A stretch of 64,000 nt of DNA from Otis tarda. Taxonomy: Eukaryota > Chordata > Aves > Otidiformes > Otididae. Below the pieces are notes generated by a model that did no database searches, was not told where the DNA came from, and was given only the letters and a program-made list of their open reading frames with translations. Numbering within the stretch: the stretch's first letter is position 1; every line of letters begins with the position of its first letter. This document shows positions 1 through 12,458 of this stretch, piece after piece. The stretch is from contig CM048553.1 of the NCBI GenBank assembly GCA_026413225.1, positions 141,740,690 through 141,804,689 on the forward strand. The letters are read 5' to 3'. Both the position numbers and the translations under genes were made by a program.

Positions 1-609
1 GTGCCAAGATGCAACTCCCAGGCATTACCACTGCTGCTATTTATAATTTCTCCTCTCTGTGCCATATTGATGAGATAATAGGATAGCTGTTTTGCTAGGC
101 AAGCTGTATTTTTTTAACCATTGATGTCTCTTGTTTTGTCATAATTTCCTTGCTTTAATAGGAAACCCTTTTTTTTTTCTCATGAAGTGCCACACTAATT
201 CCTGTAAATAAGAAGGGTGAGGCACATACTGGAGCAACTTAAAATGTTCGCAGTGGAAACCAGTGTTGTAGACTAGCAGTGTGTGGGAAAATGACCGCTT
301 GGGCCACTTCATCACGCTGAAGAACTGTATCCAGCGATGGCAGTATTTGTCACTTGATGGCTCCTCCTTCATGGGTTTCTGGTGGCCTGATCCGGAGGGT
401 GCTGGCCGCTTACGCTGACTTCTGTGGGAATCTTCACATACTTTGTATGGGGCACGTTGCCACTTTGCTGGACCAATGCTGGAGCCGAGGCTCAGCACAC
501 TGTATAGCAGAGCCCAGATACCCGCTGCCAGATAGCCCTGTCTAGGCATTGGTTTCTCTGGCAGCAACAAGGATCAAAATATTTCTCCAAAATCCAGGAA
601 CAATCCAGA
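1..609. other. Intergenic DNA, nothing firm
   Basis: No gene is supported. A 143-codon minus-strand frame at 139-570 has one hydrophobic stretch near its start but no family I recognise and no splice or promoter context. Confidence 0.5.
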
Positions 610-1323
610 AGGGTACAAGATTCTCTTATTATTGAGCGCAGCCCTGAGGGAAAGGACTCGGAAGTGCTGGTGGATGAGAAGCTCAACATGATCCAGCAAC
701 GTGTGCTTGCAGCTTAGAAAGTGAACCACATCCTGGGCTGCATCAGAAGAAGTGTGGCCAACAGGTCAAGGGAGGTGATTCTGCCCCTCTACTTCACTCT
801 CCTGAGACTCCACCTGGAGTACTGCATCCAGCTCTGGAGCCCCCAGCATAAGAAGGATGTGGACCTGTTGGAGAGAGGCCACAAAGATGATCAGAGGGCT
901 GGAGCACCTCTCCTATGAGGACAGGCTGAGAGAGTTGGGGCTGTTCAGCCTGGAGAAGAGAAGGCTCCTGGGAGACCTTATAGAAGCCTTCCAGTACCTA
1001 AAGAGGGCCTACAGGAAAGATGGGGAGAGGCTCTTTAGCAGGGCCTGTTGGCCTGTCCTCATAGGACAAGGGATAGTGGCTTTAAACTAGAAGGAGGTAG
1101 ATTCAGACTGGACATAAGGAATAAATTTTTTACACTGAGGATGGTGGAACACTGGCACAGGTTGCCCAGAGAGGTGGTGGATGCGTCATCCATGCAAACA
1201 TTCAAGGCCAGGTTGGACAGGGCTCTGAGCAACCTGATCTGGTTGGAGATGTCCCTGCTCCTTGCAGGGACTAGATGACCTTTAAAGGTCCTTTCCAACC
1301 CAAAGTATTCTATGATTCTGTGA
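610..1323 (+). mobile_element. CR1 LINE, 3' part, broken reverse-transcriptase ORF end
   Basis: The plus strand encodes pieces of the C-terminal part of CR1 ORF2 in three frames: an [19 protein letters not shown] segment (721-918), an [19 protein letters not shown] segment (857-1090) and an EHWHRLPREVVD segment (1048-1278). Frameshifts show it is dead. The 3' end has the CR1 tail CTTTCCAACC and two octamers, ATTCTATG at 1307-1314 and ATTCTGTG at 1315-1322. The 5' limit is approximate. Confidence 0.9.
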
Positions 1324-3459
1324 GATCCTATCTGCAGGAGCTTGCCTGGAGAGCTGAATGGAGAATTATCGCCCCGTGACACCATTTAGAGAAGGCTGGT
1401 GCAGGAGCTTTGTAGCTAATTAACACTCCCTGCAGTTTCATGGGCTTTGCCACAGCAATATGCTCTTGCAGGTCGTGTACGCCCTAACCAGTGCTTCAGA
1501 TTCAAAATCTTAAGGATAGAGATGCAAACAGTGAGCAAATGGATACTCAGAAGAGGACCATCCACCAAGGACATGGAGAGAGGGCAGCCCTTCTGAAAAA
1601 TGAGGTCACTGGAGACGTGCCTATGTTCATGCAAGTCCTGTTGCTGAGGCTGAAGCTGTTCCAGTCTGGTGCTTTGCCCAAAACCACTGCCTTCTCTTTT
1701 GAAAAGCAGAATGATAAATTACAGGTGGGCTTGAACCAGAAGCTGGGATCTCAAAAATCACATATGTTTCCGTGAACACCTGATTCATGTCCAGGAGGAG
1801 AGGCCGGCATTGCCGCTGCCGTGGCAGGCGAGGGGAGGGTGGCAGCAGGGTTTCTGCCTGGCTCAAGGGCCGCCAGCTGCGTGTCCCCTATACTGTGCTG
1901 CCAGGGATGAGAGGGGACGAGGCGTGCGAAAGGCAGCCCGTCCCCGGATCCATAATCCCACTACCAGCTTGTGGCCAGTGACTAAAAAACCCCGAGTCAA
2001 TTTTTAACTTTCCCAGCAGATGAGCTCCTTTTTCAGTAAGATGACGTGGCCTCCTGGGAGGCTCAGGCACTGACGAAGCAGCTTTCTTGCTGGATTTCCC
2101 CTCCTGCCGCTGATGAAAACGACCGCTTCCTTCCCCGCTCCCCGCCGGCCCCCTCCCTGCCCCGTTCCTTGGGGCAGCCGGGCGCTTGCTGCCCTCCCCA
2201 GTGCCCCTCCAACCCCTGGGAGACTTATCAGGTCCCCATACCATTTTTGTGCTCCCGATCCCTCGCATTCCACGGGGGACGATGTAAACAGCCGTCCGGG
2301 GTGGTAGGTGCTAAATGCGCCGAGAGGCCACAGTGCAGCGTAAGGTGGAGGAAGAGGCTTTCAAGGCTCCTGACAGCACGTGGCCGTCACATCTGAGCGG
2401 CACTGGGGCACTGTCACTGTTGGTCTCGCTCTGAGCAGAGTAATCAGTAGGCACGCGACCACTCGCCATCTCGTTTAAATGATGATTTCTTGTTACGCTG
2501 GGAAATGTGCCTGGCTGCTTTCGAAAGGATGCTAGCAGCTTCCTGAAAGCAAATTCGTCAGACGTGCTCCATTGAGACAGAGCGGTGCTGCCTCTTTTCT
2601 TCTGAGTGGGGGGGGTGAGCCCCATCAATCAAGTAGCACTGATTAACCAGGAGGAAGAGGAAAGCTGGCTCAGGTAACATAACCCTGTGCTCTGAGTACC
2701 GGAGCAGAGTGCTTCGGGTCATGGTGCTCCTCGATCATGGCCTCAGACACGCAGGGTAAAGCTGTTCCTGGCTGCTTTTACATAGGGAATAATCGTGGGA
2801 GCATCAGGGGTGGGCAGGGGGTGCCCCAGGGGAGCAGGGGTGGGAGGACAGGGTCAGGCACTGGGACAGAGTCAGTGAGGCACGGTCACGCCATGGGGAG
2901 GTGGCTCGCAGGGCTGCCTTTGGGATGTACCCTCTCTCCATGCTCCCTGGTTCTCAGACATTTGCACTTCATCGCTTCAATTCCTGGTTTTCAGTAATCC
3001 CACCGGCACAGCGGCAAAGGCAGCAGCCCCAGGTTTGCTCGGTTGTTTTCAATGCAGCGTTGCAAGCAGACCCTGGAGGTGCCAGGCTTGGTGCAAACTC
3101 ACAGGGGCTCCTCCAACCGCAAGTCCTCAGCCCAGAAATCAGAAATCTCAGAAATCAGAGTTGCCTCTGCAGGTCCAGTCCCATCTGTTGAGAGGCAGCA
3201 GATCCACTTGGTGATAGACAAGGGCTGGGGATGTGGTTTTGTTCAGCGGGGAGTTCTGGTGTGTTTTGTCCGGGTGAAATCGACGCTGTTGCTGGTGGGA
3301 AGCGCCGGCTGCGTGGGTGAATGGGACTTGGATGTACTCTAAAGATGCTTATGAAGGAATGGGCAAATCTTCTGCCTGCTCAAACTGAGAGGCCTTTGAG
3401 AGCCCATTTTCACCCCTTCTTTGTTATTCCAGGGTTGGAGTTTTTAATAGAGTATTTTA
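1324..3459. other. Intergenic DNA between two CR1 copies
   Basis: Moderately GC-rich unique DNA. Frames here overlap on both strands, carry no recognisable domain and are judged chance. Confidence 0.6.
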
Positions 3460-3692
3460 TCAGATTCAGACTTGATATAACGACAAAATTTTTTACAATG
3501 AGGGTGGCGAAACGCTGGCACAGGTTGCCCAGAGAGGTGGTGGAAGCCCCATCCCTGGAAACATTCAAGGCCAGGCTGGATGGGGCTCTGAGCAACCTGA
3601 TCTGGTTAGAGATGTCCCTACTCCTTGCAGGGGGGTTGGACTAGATGGCCTTTAAAGGTTCTTTCTAACCCAAACCATTCTATGATTCTGTA
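3460..3692 (+). mobile_element. CR1 LINE 3' tail, 5' truncated
   Basis: It starts inside the RFRLDI-like segment and contains the HRLPREVVEAPSLETFKARL remnant, the CTCCTTGCAGGGGGGTTGGA motif and terminal octamers ATTCTATG (3677-3684) and ATTCTGTA. The ORF fragment at its 5' side is fused by chance to flanking DNA. It is closely related to the copy at 610-1323. Confidence 0.92.
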
Positions 3693-6600
3693 ATTATTAG
3701 TGAGAGCAGGACTTAAGGCCACTCTTGAACTCAGACTTTTAAGTCCTCCTACCTCCAGCAGAAGCCGGCTTTACCCGGCGCATTGGCAGAGGCAGCCTGA
3801 GATGGCCCTGTGCGGCCCTTCCTTCCCCAGCACGCCAGGGGCGAGGCTGCTCAGGGAAAGTTGGGAAGAACAACACGGTGTATTTGCTGCAGTATTTTAA
3901 GCACAAAGAGATTCCAGGCTATGATTATCTTCCATGAGGATGTGAACAGATGAAACACAGTGTAATTTATGATTCGTACCTTAAAATTGCAGTGCGTGAG
4001 CTGCTGAGGTGGCTGAGGACTGAGCGGCAGCAGCAGCCTGCAGGTTGGATTGCAGCAGGTGTTGAAGTTTGAGGGATGCTCAAGGGCAGATTCTCCGTGT
4101 TCCTCGTATCTGCATGGCATTTGGTGAGGTCTGCATGGAGACGAACGTCTCGCCCTCTGTTTTCAGTGGGAGAGTTTCCCCTGCGCTTCCCCGGGAGCGT
4201 GGTGGGAAGGTGCGGATGGGGACTGAGAGCAGGTCACAAGAACAGTGCCGTGTGTGCCTCTGTCAGCCTAATGAAAGCCTAATGATTAGAACTGTAATTC
4301 TCTTTAATTATAAGGAAGCACTTTATTTAAAAGGGCAAAAGTAACCCTGTAATTACCACACACAACTACTCAGTTATTAGCCAGTCTCTGATGCTGCAGA
4401 CACCCAGGAGAGCCCTCGGCAGGCTGCCACGGGACTACGTGGGCTGGACGGGACCCTTGGCAAAATCGTCCCATCCCCTTACCCGGACCACGCACAAACT
4501 CTGCAGGGATGAGGACACCACGAGGCTCCAAGCACGAGCGGATGACTCCCGGCAGTGAGGTGCAGCCGTCCAGGAGCCTTTGGCTCAGCCTCTCTGGGCT
4601 GCCGAGGCCTCGCCATCGCATGTCCAGCCACGCTGACGCCCCACGCTCGCCGGGAGCAGCCTCGTGCCATGAGGCGTTGCTGAGCACCACGGCACACAGC
4701 AAAGTGCAAACTGTTAAGCGGCATCAGCCAAGGAACTAGTGTGTTTTAAAAACAAATTATTTAAGAAAGAAAGAATGGAGGGAGTGCAGGAGGCTGCTGC
4801 GAGCAGCCTTGTGCTTCTCGGCCATCTGGTCCCAGCCTGTGCTGATGCGCAGGGGTTTTTCCTCCCCAGGGGCAGGAGGTAGTGTTGGCTCTGCCCAGGC
4901 AAGCCGCAGCCCTGTCTGCCTCACTCAGATCCGAAGGACTGAAGAGTTTATGTGGGGACTGCGGCAAGAGTCAAATGTGCCTTCACTGGGCACAAGGGAG
5001 GAGAGCCGTGCATCGGTGCAGGAGCAGCTTGGCATTGACCCATCTGCCTGCTGCTCTGTGGGCTCACAGCCGTGCTTAAAACATGCTGGATGGGTTCATT
5101 TTCCTTCTGCTGACAAGCTCTGGGCAGGTGGAAACCCTGTTCTCGGCTCAGCCTCCATCACTGCCTGCACCCCACGCTCTGCGAGGCGCGGGGAGAGTTC
5201 CGTCCTCCCCCTCACCCCTGGCAGGTTTGCTGCTCTAGCTGAGCCGTTCCGGAGGCTGCCTGGTATTTCAGTTGCTGAAGACATTAGCAACTGGTTTATA
5301 TAACACCTTGTGCGACTGCAGGGTCTTCACAGAAGTGCAACTGCAAAGTACGCTGTGACTAAGCAAGAGCTGCCAAAAAACCACCCCATGGTTAACCGTG
5401 GGAATCACATTGCCAGGCCAGACGCCACTCCGCTGTCTCGCAGCGGCACCCGTACCTCTGTGCCGCGGCTGTGCCCCATTTTGTCACAGCTCAGCTCTGC
5501 AGGCAAGAGCCCAGCAGCAGCCTTAGCTCATCCTTCCCCGGGCCAGAGCAAGCTTCCTCCTGGAGAAGGGGCTTCTGGTCTCCCCTGTTTCTAAAGGCGT
5601 CAGGTCGGGCCCTGTCCCAGCAGCACAGCGCTCAGCACCAAGGTATCTCCTCACCCAGGGCCTGTTCACGCTGGCATTGCCGCCAGCGCCTCTCCTGCAG
5701 CCTCTGCTCAGGGGTGTGGATGTCCGTCAGATGCAGGAGGCCACATGTCGCCAGGCCAGCTCGCCTTCCAGCAGGAGATGGGCCCTGCCAGCTCTCGCTC
5801 TCCTCCTGGCTCCCTGCCGAGACCTCGGTGGCCATCCCTCACCTCCGGTCATTGGCACTTGCGGTGGGGCCGGAGGGATGGCATCCCCACACACGTGCGG
5901 GCAAACCTGGGCAGAGCAAAGCCGAGACGGCAGATCCTGCAGCGCTTCCCGGCTCTCCTGGGGCTGAAGCTCCGAGTTTGGACAGTCCAGGGGTTATTTT
6001 GGGCATGTGAGCGTCCATGGGCCACGGGCGGCAGACCCGATGTCCCTGTACAGGAACGGAAATGTCGCTGGTTCAGTAGCAGTAGGTGGGGAGGCTGAGT
6101 GGCAGCGCCAGCTCCCCTCTCAGCAGCTGCGATTCAGTAGCAAAGTCTAAGTAGGAAATAACAAAGAAATGCTTGCAAATTTAAAATGCTTTTGATGTGA
6201 ATAGAAGTGTTTATAATAATCTGGATTTTTTTTTTCATGTAGATGAGGCTCAGAAAATGTGTTTTGTCAAAGTGACATGCAGTGAGCTCTAGTTAGGTGT
6301 ACCCATTTTGGGATAAAATGAACAGAGGCTGCTGGCTTGATGAACCTGAAAGCTGCCTTAGAATTACAAAAGGAATAAATGATCTTAATCATATTAACTC
6401 CTAGGTGGTCGCCTGAATCTTTGTGAGCATTATTAATCATATTCCAAATGGTGTAGTTTTAAGCCTGCACAAAAGACAACTTCAGGTGATCTCATGATCT
6501 TTTTCAGCGGTGTAAGTTATTGCTAACACCCAAAAGGCACTTTGGGTTTAATGCCAATATGAACGTGTCCAGTTCAGTAAACCTCGGCGCAGGAAGATAA

Positions 6601-7398
6601 CCGCTGCTCTTGCCGGTGAAGATGCGCCTTGCGGCACTGGCACGTCCCAGCAGCTTCTGCAGGCGGAGCATCCTCCCCCACCGGTGTCCTGGAGAGGGTC
6701 CGGTGGCTGACAGCTGGGGAGAGGAGAGGAGAGGCTGCAGGAGCTGGGCCACTCGCCTCTGCCATGCAAAGGGCTGGCCAGGAGACATGGCCCCTCCACC
6801 CCTCCCGCAGGTACCGGTTGTGACAGCGCTTCCTTAAAGCGGTTCTTGCCCAAAGCCACAGCATCTCCCAAGCAGCTGCAATCAGGACATCAACTGATGA
6901 AGCTGCTACATGATCATGTTTATAAGGAATGAAAAACAATGTCTGGATTGTACCTTTCCCTCCAGCACCATGGTTTTAAAGGTGATTTCTCAGACTGCCT
7001 TTTGATCTCAGGTGAGAGGGGCCACTAAATTTTGCTGTACTCACATTGATTCAGCGGTTGCTGCCAGTCTTCTGGAGTCTGGAAATCAAAGTTCTTCACC
7101 AAAGGACTTATTCAAATGCAAAATGAATTAGGCTTTTTTTGTCTTACTGCACATGTACTTCAGCAATTTTGGAATATTAAGAACCCCCAGAGACGCCTGC
7201 CTTCTCTCCAGTTACCATGGTTGATCTTGACAAACAGCGATGCCCCACTTGCAGGCAGCTGCTCGCAATGCCAGGAGCTCTGGGGAGCAGCGAGGGCGAG
7301 CGGGAACGGTCCCGTGTTGTTTCTGGAAGAGGTGCTGGAGTCTGGGCACCACACTGGGGCTGTGGTGGGTGAAGTGTTTTGAGGAAAACATCACAGGG
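3693..7398. other. Intergenic GC-rich block with AT-rich islands
   Basis: GC-rich unique sequence, interrupted by AT-rich islands at about 4265-4350 and 6120-6560. Frames up to 179 codons (5471-6010) occur on both strands as expected in GC-rich DNA. No exon was recognised. Confidence 0.6.
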
Positions 7399-8505
7399 TG
7401 TGTTGGTTTTGTTTAGTGAGGGGGGGGGCTACAGTGGCAGCTTCTGCAAGAAGCTGCTACAAGTTTCCCCTTTGTCCTGTGGACTCAGCCAGGCCTAGGG
7501 TGGACCCACCGCTGGCCAGGGCTGAGCCGATTGGTAGCAGAATGTTCTGTGATAACGCCTCTGCAATAACGGATTTAAGAAGGGGAAAAATAAAAAAAAA
7601 GAAGGGAAGAAGGGAAGAAGCTGGAGCAGGGGCAGAGAGGGGGAGGCGCGAGCCTTGTGGGCCTTGCAGGCCTCACCCTCTGGACTCCGGCCGGGCAGCC
7701 GACTGGGCCCGACTCGGCCCGGCCTGGCTGCAAGAAGTGGAGAGGAGATGAGATGTGAAGAGAACCTCAGAGGCGTCTGCCTGAGCCGATTGTGAAGAAT
7801 TTCTTGTGAGAGGAACAGCTGCAGATGCCAAGGTCAGTTCAGAAGGAGGGGGAGGAGTAATGTGGCTCCTGGCCAAGATTCCCCTGCAGCCTGTGGTGCA
7901 GCCCATGGTGCAGCAGGTTGTCCCCCTGCAGCCCACGGAGGGGCAGAGATTCACCTGCAGCCCATGGAGGACCCCACTCCAGGGCAGGTGGATGCCTGAA
8001 GGAGTCTGTGGCCCATGGAGGGCCCACTGGCGCAGCTGTTCGGGAAGAGATGACCCACGCCGGAGCAGTTTTATGAAGGACTGTGGCCCGTGGGAGGGAC
8101 CCCACGAAGGCACAGGGGAGGAATGTGAGGAGTTCTTCCCCCGACGATGAAGCAGCAGCGTAAAACAATGCGTGACGAACTGATCGTAACCCCCATTCCC
8201 TCTTGCCCCCTGTGCCACTCGGTGGGGGAAGGAGGTAGAGATAATGTTAAGCCCGGGAAGAAGGAGGGGTGGGGGAAGGTTATCTTGTTCTCTTTCTCGT
8301 TATCCTCCTTTGTTTTTCAATAATAACTTGTTTTCCCCAAGTGGAGTCTGGTTTGCCTGTAACAGTAACTTTAAGGATTTTCTCCCTGTCCTTATCTCAA
8401 ACCTCGAGCCTTTTTATGATATTATCTCTCCCTATTCCCTCAGAGGGTGGGGGGAGCGAGAGAGAGACTGCGTAGTCTGGTCCTGATCGGGGCTACACCA
8501 CAACA
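7399..8505 (+). mobile_element. Avian endogenous retrovirus LTR, probably solo (ERVL-like)
   Basis: About 1.1 kb begins TGTGTTGGTTTTG and ends CACAACA, the TG...CA ends of an LTR. Inside are a GATTTAAGAAGGGG stretch where a TATA-like element sits in this LTR family as I recall it, short imperfect CTGCAGCC/CCCATGGAG repeats at about 7885-8030, and a pyrimidine-rich 3' third. The layout matches a common avian LTR type; the ERVL class is from memory. No primer binding site, gag/pol-like frame or second LTR was seen within about 7 kb on either side, so it appears solo. Flanking 5-bp duplications are not clear. The open frame 7806-8150 inside it is not a viral gene I recognise. Confidence 0.75.
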
Positions 8506-11500
8506 TGGGGCAATGGAAACTGGATTAATTCCTCACTCTCCCTTTCCCATCCTCTCTTCTCCAAGAGAGCTGGGAGGAGACAGCAAATGCTAGAAACTGT
8601 AAAATGCAGTTTATTCACCCTGGATCTTGGCCATGTGTGATGGAGAGATTTTCAAGTCAAAATGCACTGAGAAACGCTGTGCTCAACATTTAAGATCTAA
8701 ACTTGGTCCAATACAATGTATGAGTACCTCCCTACAACCCCCGCTTGGCTGCTATCTCCAGCTCATCACAGTTACAGCGGCATGCTCCTAAAACCATAAT
8801 CTTGTGGCAGATGTTAAGGACCTCACCAGCACATTGTTTACTGTCAAGGATGAGAGAAACTCCCTGATGAAAACCCTTTACATGTGTTGTCTATAAACAG
8901 AAAGTTCACCTTCCTCTCTCCTTAAGGGAAAAAAAAAGACGAAGCAACGTGCTTTTTTACCACCTAACCTCATTTCTTTTCAGGTATAGAAAAAATTGTA
9001 AACATTTTAAAGTTTAATAACTATTTATATCTTACAGAGGAGCAGAGAGTGTGCAGGGCAGGATTCAGCACTGCATGACCTCTGTTTCACGCAGGAGTGG
9101 CTCATGGATGAATCAGCCCGGTTCAGGTCACAGATGCTCACAAAAACCCCACACCTTTGCTCCACGGGATGGCAAAGCCGAGTACTGCATGCAGCTCTTG
9201 CAAGCTTGCAGGCTCGAGCTCCGCGCATGGGCTGCAGTTTCCTAATGGGCTGTGATCAGAAAAGGGTGGTCCCGCGCTCCCCTGGTGTTGACACCTCTGT
9301 CTTTGTGCCCTTGCGGTCAGAGACCCTATCCAGTAGAAAATAAAGTTTTGTTTTCAGCGGCATCAGTTATCTGATTGTGAAGCCACACAGAGAGACATGC
9401 AGGACAGCCCAGTCGTCCTGGGAAAGAAACACAGCAGAGCTGTAAATCTCTCCCTCCAGTGTAAAATACAACTTTTGCCCTGATGCTTTTGGTTTTTAAT
9501 TGCAACACGTGCTTCCTGCCTTGCTGAGCTTCCAACCCAGTTTCTCTGCAAGGCAACAGCAAGACCCCAACTGATTTCAGAAATGGCCAGTTCCCCACAA
9601 GGTACGGGGCGCAGCACAACAGCAAGGACTGGCCTCCGAAACCAGAGAGAGACCCGTTCTGACGGGTGGCTGTGTGCGAGGACCGCGGCTCTTTTCCCTT
9701 GCTTTGCACTGAAGATGAGGTCAGTGTCCTGACGCGTACTGCTGCATGCAGACAGCGTCAACGGGCTGCAGACAGCTTGGAATTAACGGTAAGAAAAACA
9801 TGCCCAGGTCCCATTTGCAGGTTTGCAGGTTTCCTGGATGCTTTTTCTGCTTGAATACTTACTCTCGTCAGCTTTGCACATCATTTCACTTTAGGGCTCT
9901 GCTTCATGTGTATGACAGGTTGAAGCATCAAGGGTTTATTATCCACACAGCTCCTCTGTTTATTCAGAGATTATGATTTTGGCAAGAAATAGCTTTTTGA
10001 AACCCTGAAGTGCGTGCAGGCAGAGGGGGTCAGTGCAGGCAGGGCCCACAGAGAGGCCCCAGCCCTGTCCTGCCCTGCTGCCCTCCCACCCCAGCCACGT
10101 AAGCGCAGAAGCGAGAGAAATCCGGAGGATTTTGCAGGAGCTGCCTGCTGCTTGGCAGCGAGGGAACCAATTATGAAAGCAATGGGGTTAGGAATCCCCC
10201 TGCTCCTCAAATCGTTGTCTCCAGCCACACAGAAGGTGCCCTTTCTGGGAGCTGCTCAGGAGCACTGCCAGAGCTGGGGACATGGGCTTTTAAACACTTG
10301 CAGCCCGGCATCGACACAGGGCAAAAAGCGTAGTGGACAAGGCTGCACACACGAAACAGAGCGGGCACGAGCCAGGACACGGAGGGGCAGCGCAGTGATT
10401 TCAGCCATCAAAAACTGGGGTTCGCTCGCCCATCAAAGGAGAGAGAGGCATCTCCAGGAGATCCAGCTTACTCTGTGTCTGTTTCAGGGAGGGGCAGTGC
10501 CCGTGTAAATGGACCCTTTCTTTTCTGCTGGCTCTAAAGGAGGCCACAGGGATTACTACCACCATTCTGCACGTTGAAGCCTGCTCCTGGAAGCAGAGGG
10601 AGAGGGCACTCCCACCCTACCTCCCCCATTTACAGAAAGGTGTCCAAAGGCTAGATGCTTTGCAGTTCAGCACCCTGCCCTCTTTTTTTGATTTGATGCT
10701 GAGCGATACTGTCCAGGGGCCTTCATGCTCAAAAATGCTGAGCATGGATGGATGCGGTGTTGAATTTCAGGAGCCTGACATCTTTCTCCTCCTATGTGAC
10801 TCGGCTCACCCGATGCTTGCTGTCAAGAAACAGATAATGATGCTGTCGTATGAGCTAGGCAAAAAGAAAGATTGTGGGTATCTCTGGACAGAAAACACAC
10901 ACGTTGCTGCTCTACTAAGAGAGACTGAGTTCATTATTTACTACAGAAAACAGAGTTTCAGCGTGGATTGCCAACAGCACTTACTTGCAGGCGCCAAGAC
11001 TTTAGTACTTAGGTCTCTGGACAATTCTCTAGCGAGGTTACACAGCACGTCTCTGTCCAGGCAGTCACGGACAGAGACGTGAACTCCAGCATTGCGTCCA
11101 GCCTCCGGGGGAGTGCTGCAGATGCACTGAACAGCAGCTGAGAGTGTAAGCCCTTCCAGGGCACGCGTGTCGTATGCACAGCATTGGCTGCCATTATCAA
11201 GAGTGCAAACATCTCCTAAGAGATTTCCCTCTTCTCTCAGATAATTCTGCACCTTCTGACAATTCTGAGACGCAACAAACCCTTCTCTCAGTGCTCCTTC
11301 CTCAGCTACAGAATAGACTTCTACACAGCATCCTTGGGCTCTCCTTCAGAGACGCAGGTGAGTGTGAGATACTTTCAGCAGTCGCTCTTAAGTAACTACA
11401 AAAATAGTTGGTTTTCCCTCAACAACATATGCAACATTTTCTTTTTTCGAAAGGTAGATTTTGCTTCTTGCTGTAATATGCCACTGAAATGGCATTAGAA

Positions 11501-12440
11501 TATCTGATAGCTTCTCGATCTGTATTTTTTTTTAAGTGAATTTTATCTTCAGCTGCATATGGTCTTAGCATAAGGAGTGTAAGCCTATGACACAACTGAA
11601 AATGTTGAATCATGCTACATGAGAGAAAAGGGATAATTACAGAGTAACTAATACCACAAAAAGTATATTACAGTCCATTCTGTAGGGCTAACAACTGAAA
11701 GAAAAATGTATCACCAGAGTGTAACAGTCATTTCTTGGCTCAAGAAAAGGTCATCTGGCTCATTCCTCTTGGACATTTTTGTTTCCTCGTGAAAGATACT
11801 TAATCGATTCTTTAATTTGTCCCAGGAACCTTGTTAGGGAGAGCATGATGTAGCTTTTGCTCAGTACGTGGCATGAAGTCTTCTCCACATTCAGCTCTCA
11901 TTTCCTCAACAATATCTGTAATTTTCTATAAGGTTTAAATTCCATCTTGAAGTTTCTTGTTTGAGTAACAGATGTTTTAATCAAACATTTCAATTATACG
12001 AATTTAAGTCAAACCTGGCGGCCCTGCAGTGATAAGTCCTTTCTTTAGCCAGGGAGTAGGAGCAGGGGCAGGGTAGGCAGCCACCTCCAATTTCTCTGTC
12101 CATCTGTCTCAATTTTAGGGACAGCTTCTAGAGACAGAGAAGAGTTTAGGCTCCCTTGTTATCCTTCCAAGAAAATGTGAATTCCTATGATCATACCACG
12201 GAACCTAGAGAGCAGCAGTGACAGATGGTGTGATTGCAGCAGAGAAGGAGCCAGCCTGTATGGTCGGCTTTTGGCTGATGAACTTTGTCATCACCAGCCT
12301 GCGCAGGACCCCTGTGGGGAATCCACCCGGCTCCTTGGAGGTTTATCACTTTACCACTTGGCTTTCTCAAGTGGAGGAGCAGGTGAAGGAGGTTGGTCAC
12401 ATCATCTTACCAGCGGAATCGTTTTGGAATATTGCATCAG

Positions 12441-12458
12441 TGATGATGATGATGATGG
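12441..12458. repeat. Short (TGA)n microsatellite
   Basis: Five TGA units followed by TGG, too short to be notable except as a possible polymorphic marker. Confidence 0.8.

Noticed and set aside
857..1278. Open frames 857-1090 and 1048-1278 as small genes
   Set aside because: They are frameshifted pieces of CR1 ORF2, not independent genes.
5471..6010. 179-codon plus-strand frame, with similar frames at 4809-5303 and 5745-6098
   Set aside because: GC-rich DNA with open frames on both strands; composition is low complexity and no family is recognised.
7673..8218. Open frames inside the LTR, including 7806-8150
   Set aside because: They lie within the repeat, which is non-coding in this LTR type. 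No viral protein similarity was seen, so they are counted as part of the LTR.
10660..11082. 140-codon plus-strand frame, and the 164-codon frame at 10014-10508
   Set aside because: No domain or homology I can name, and no splice context. Possible only as non-coding transcript.
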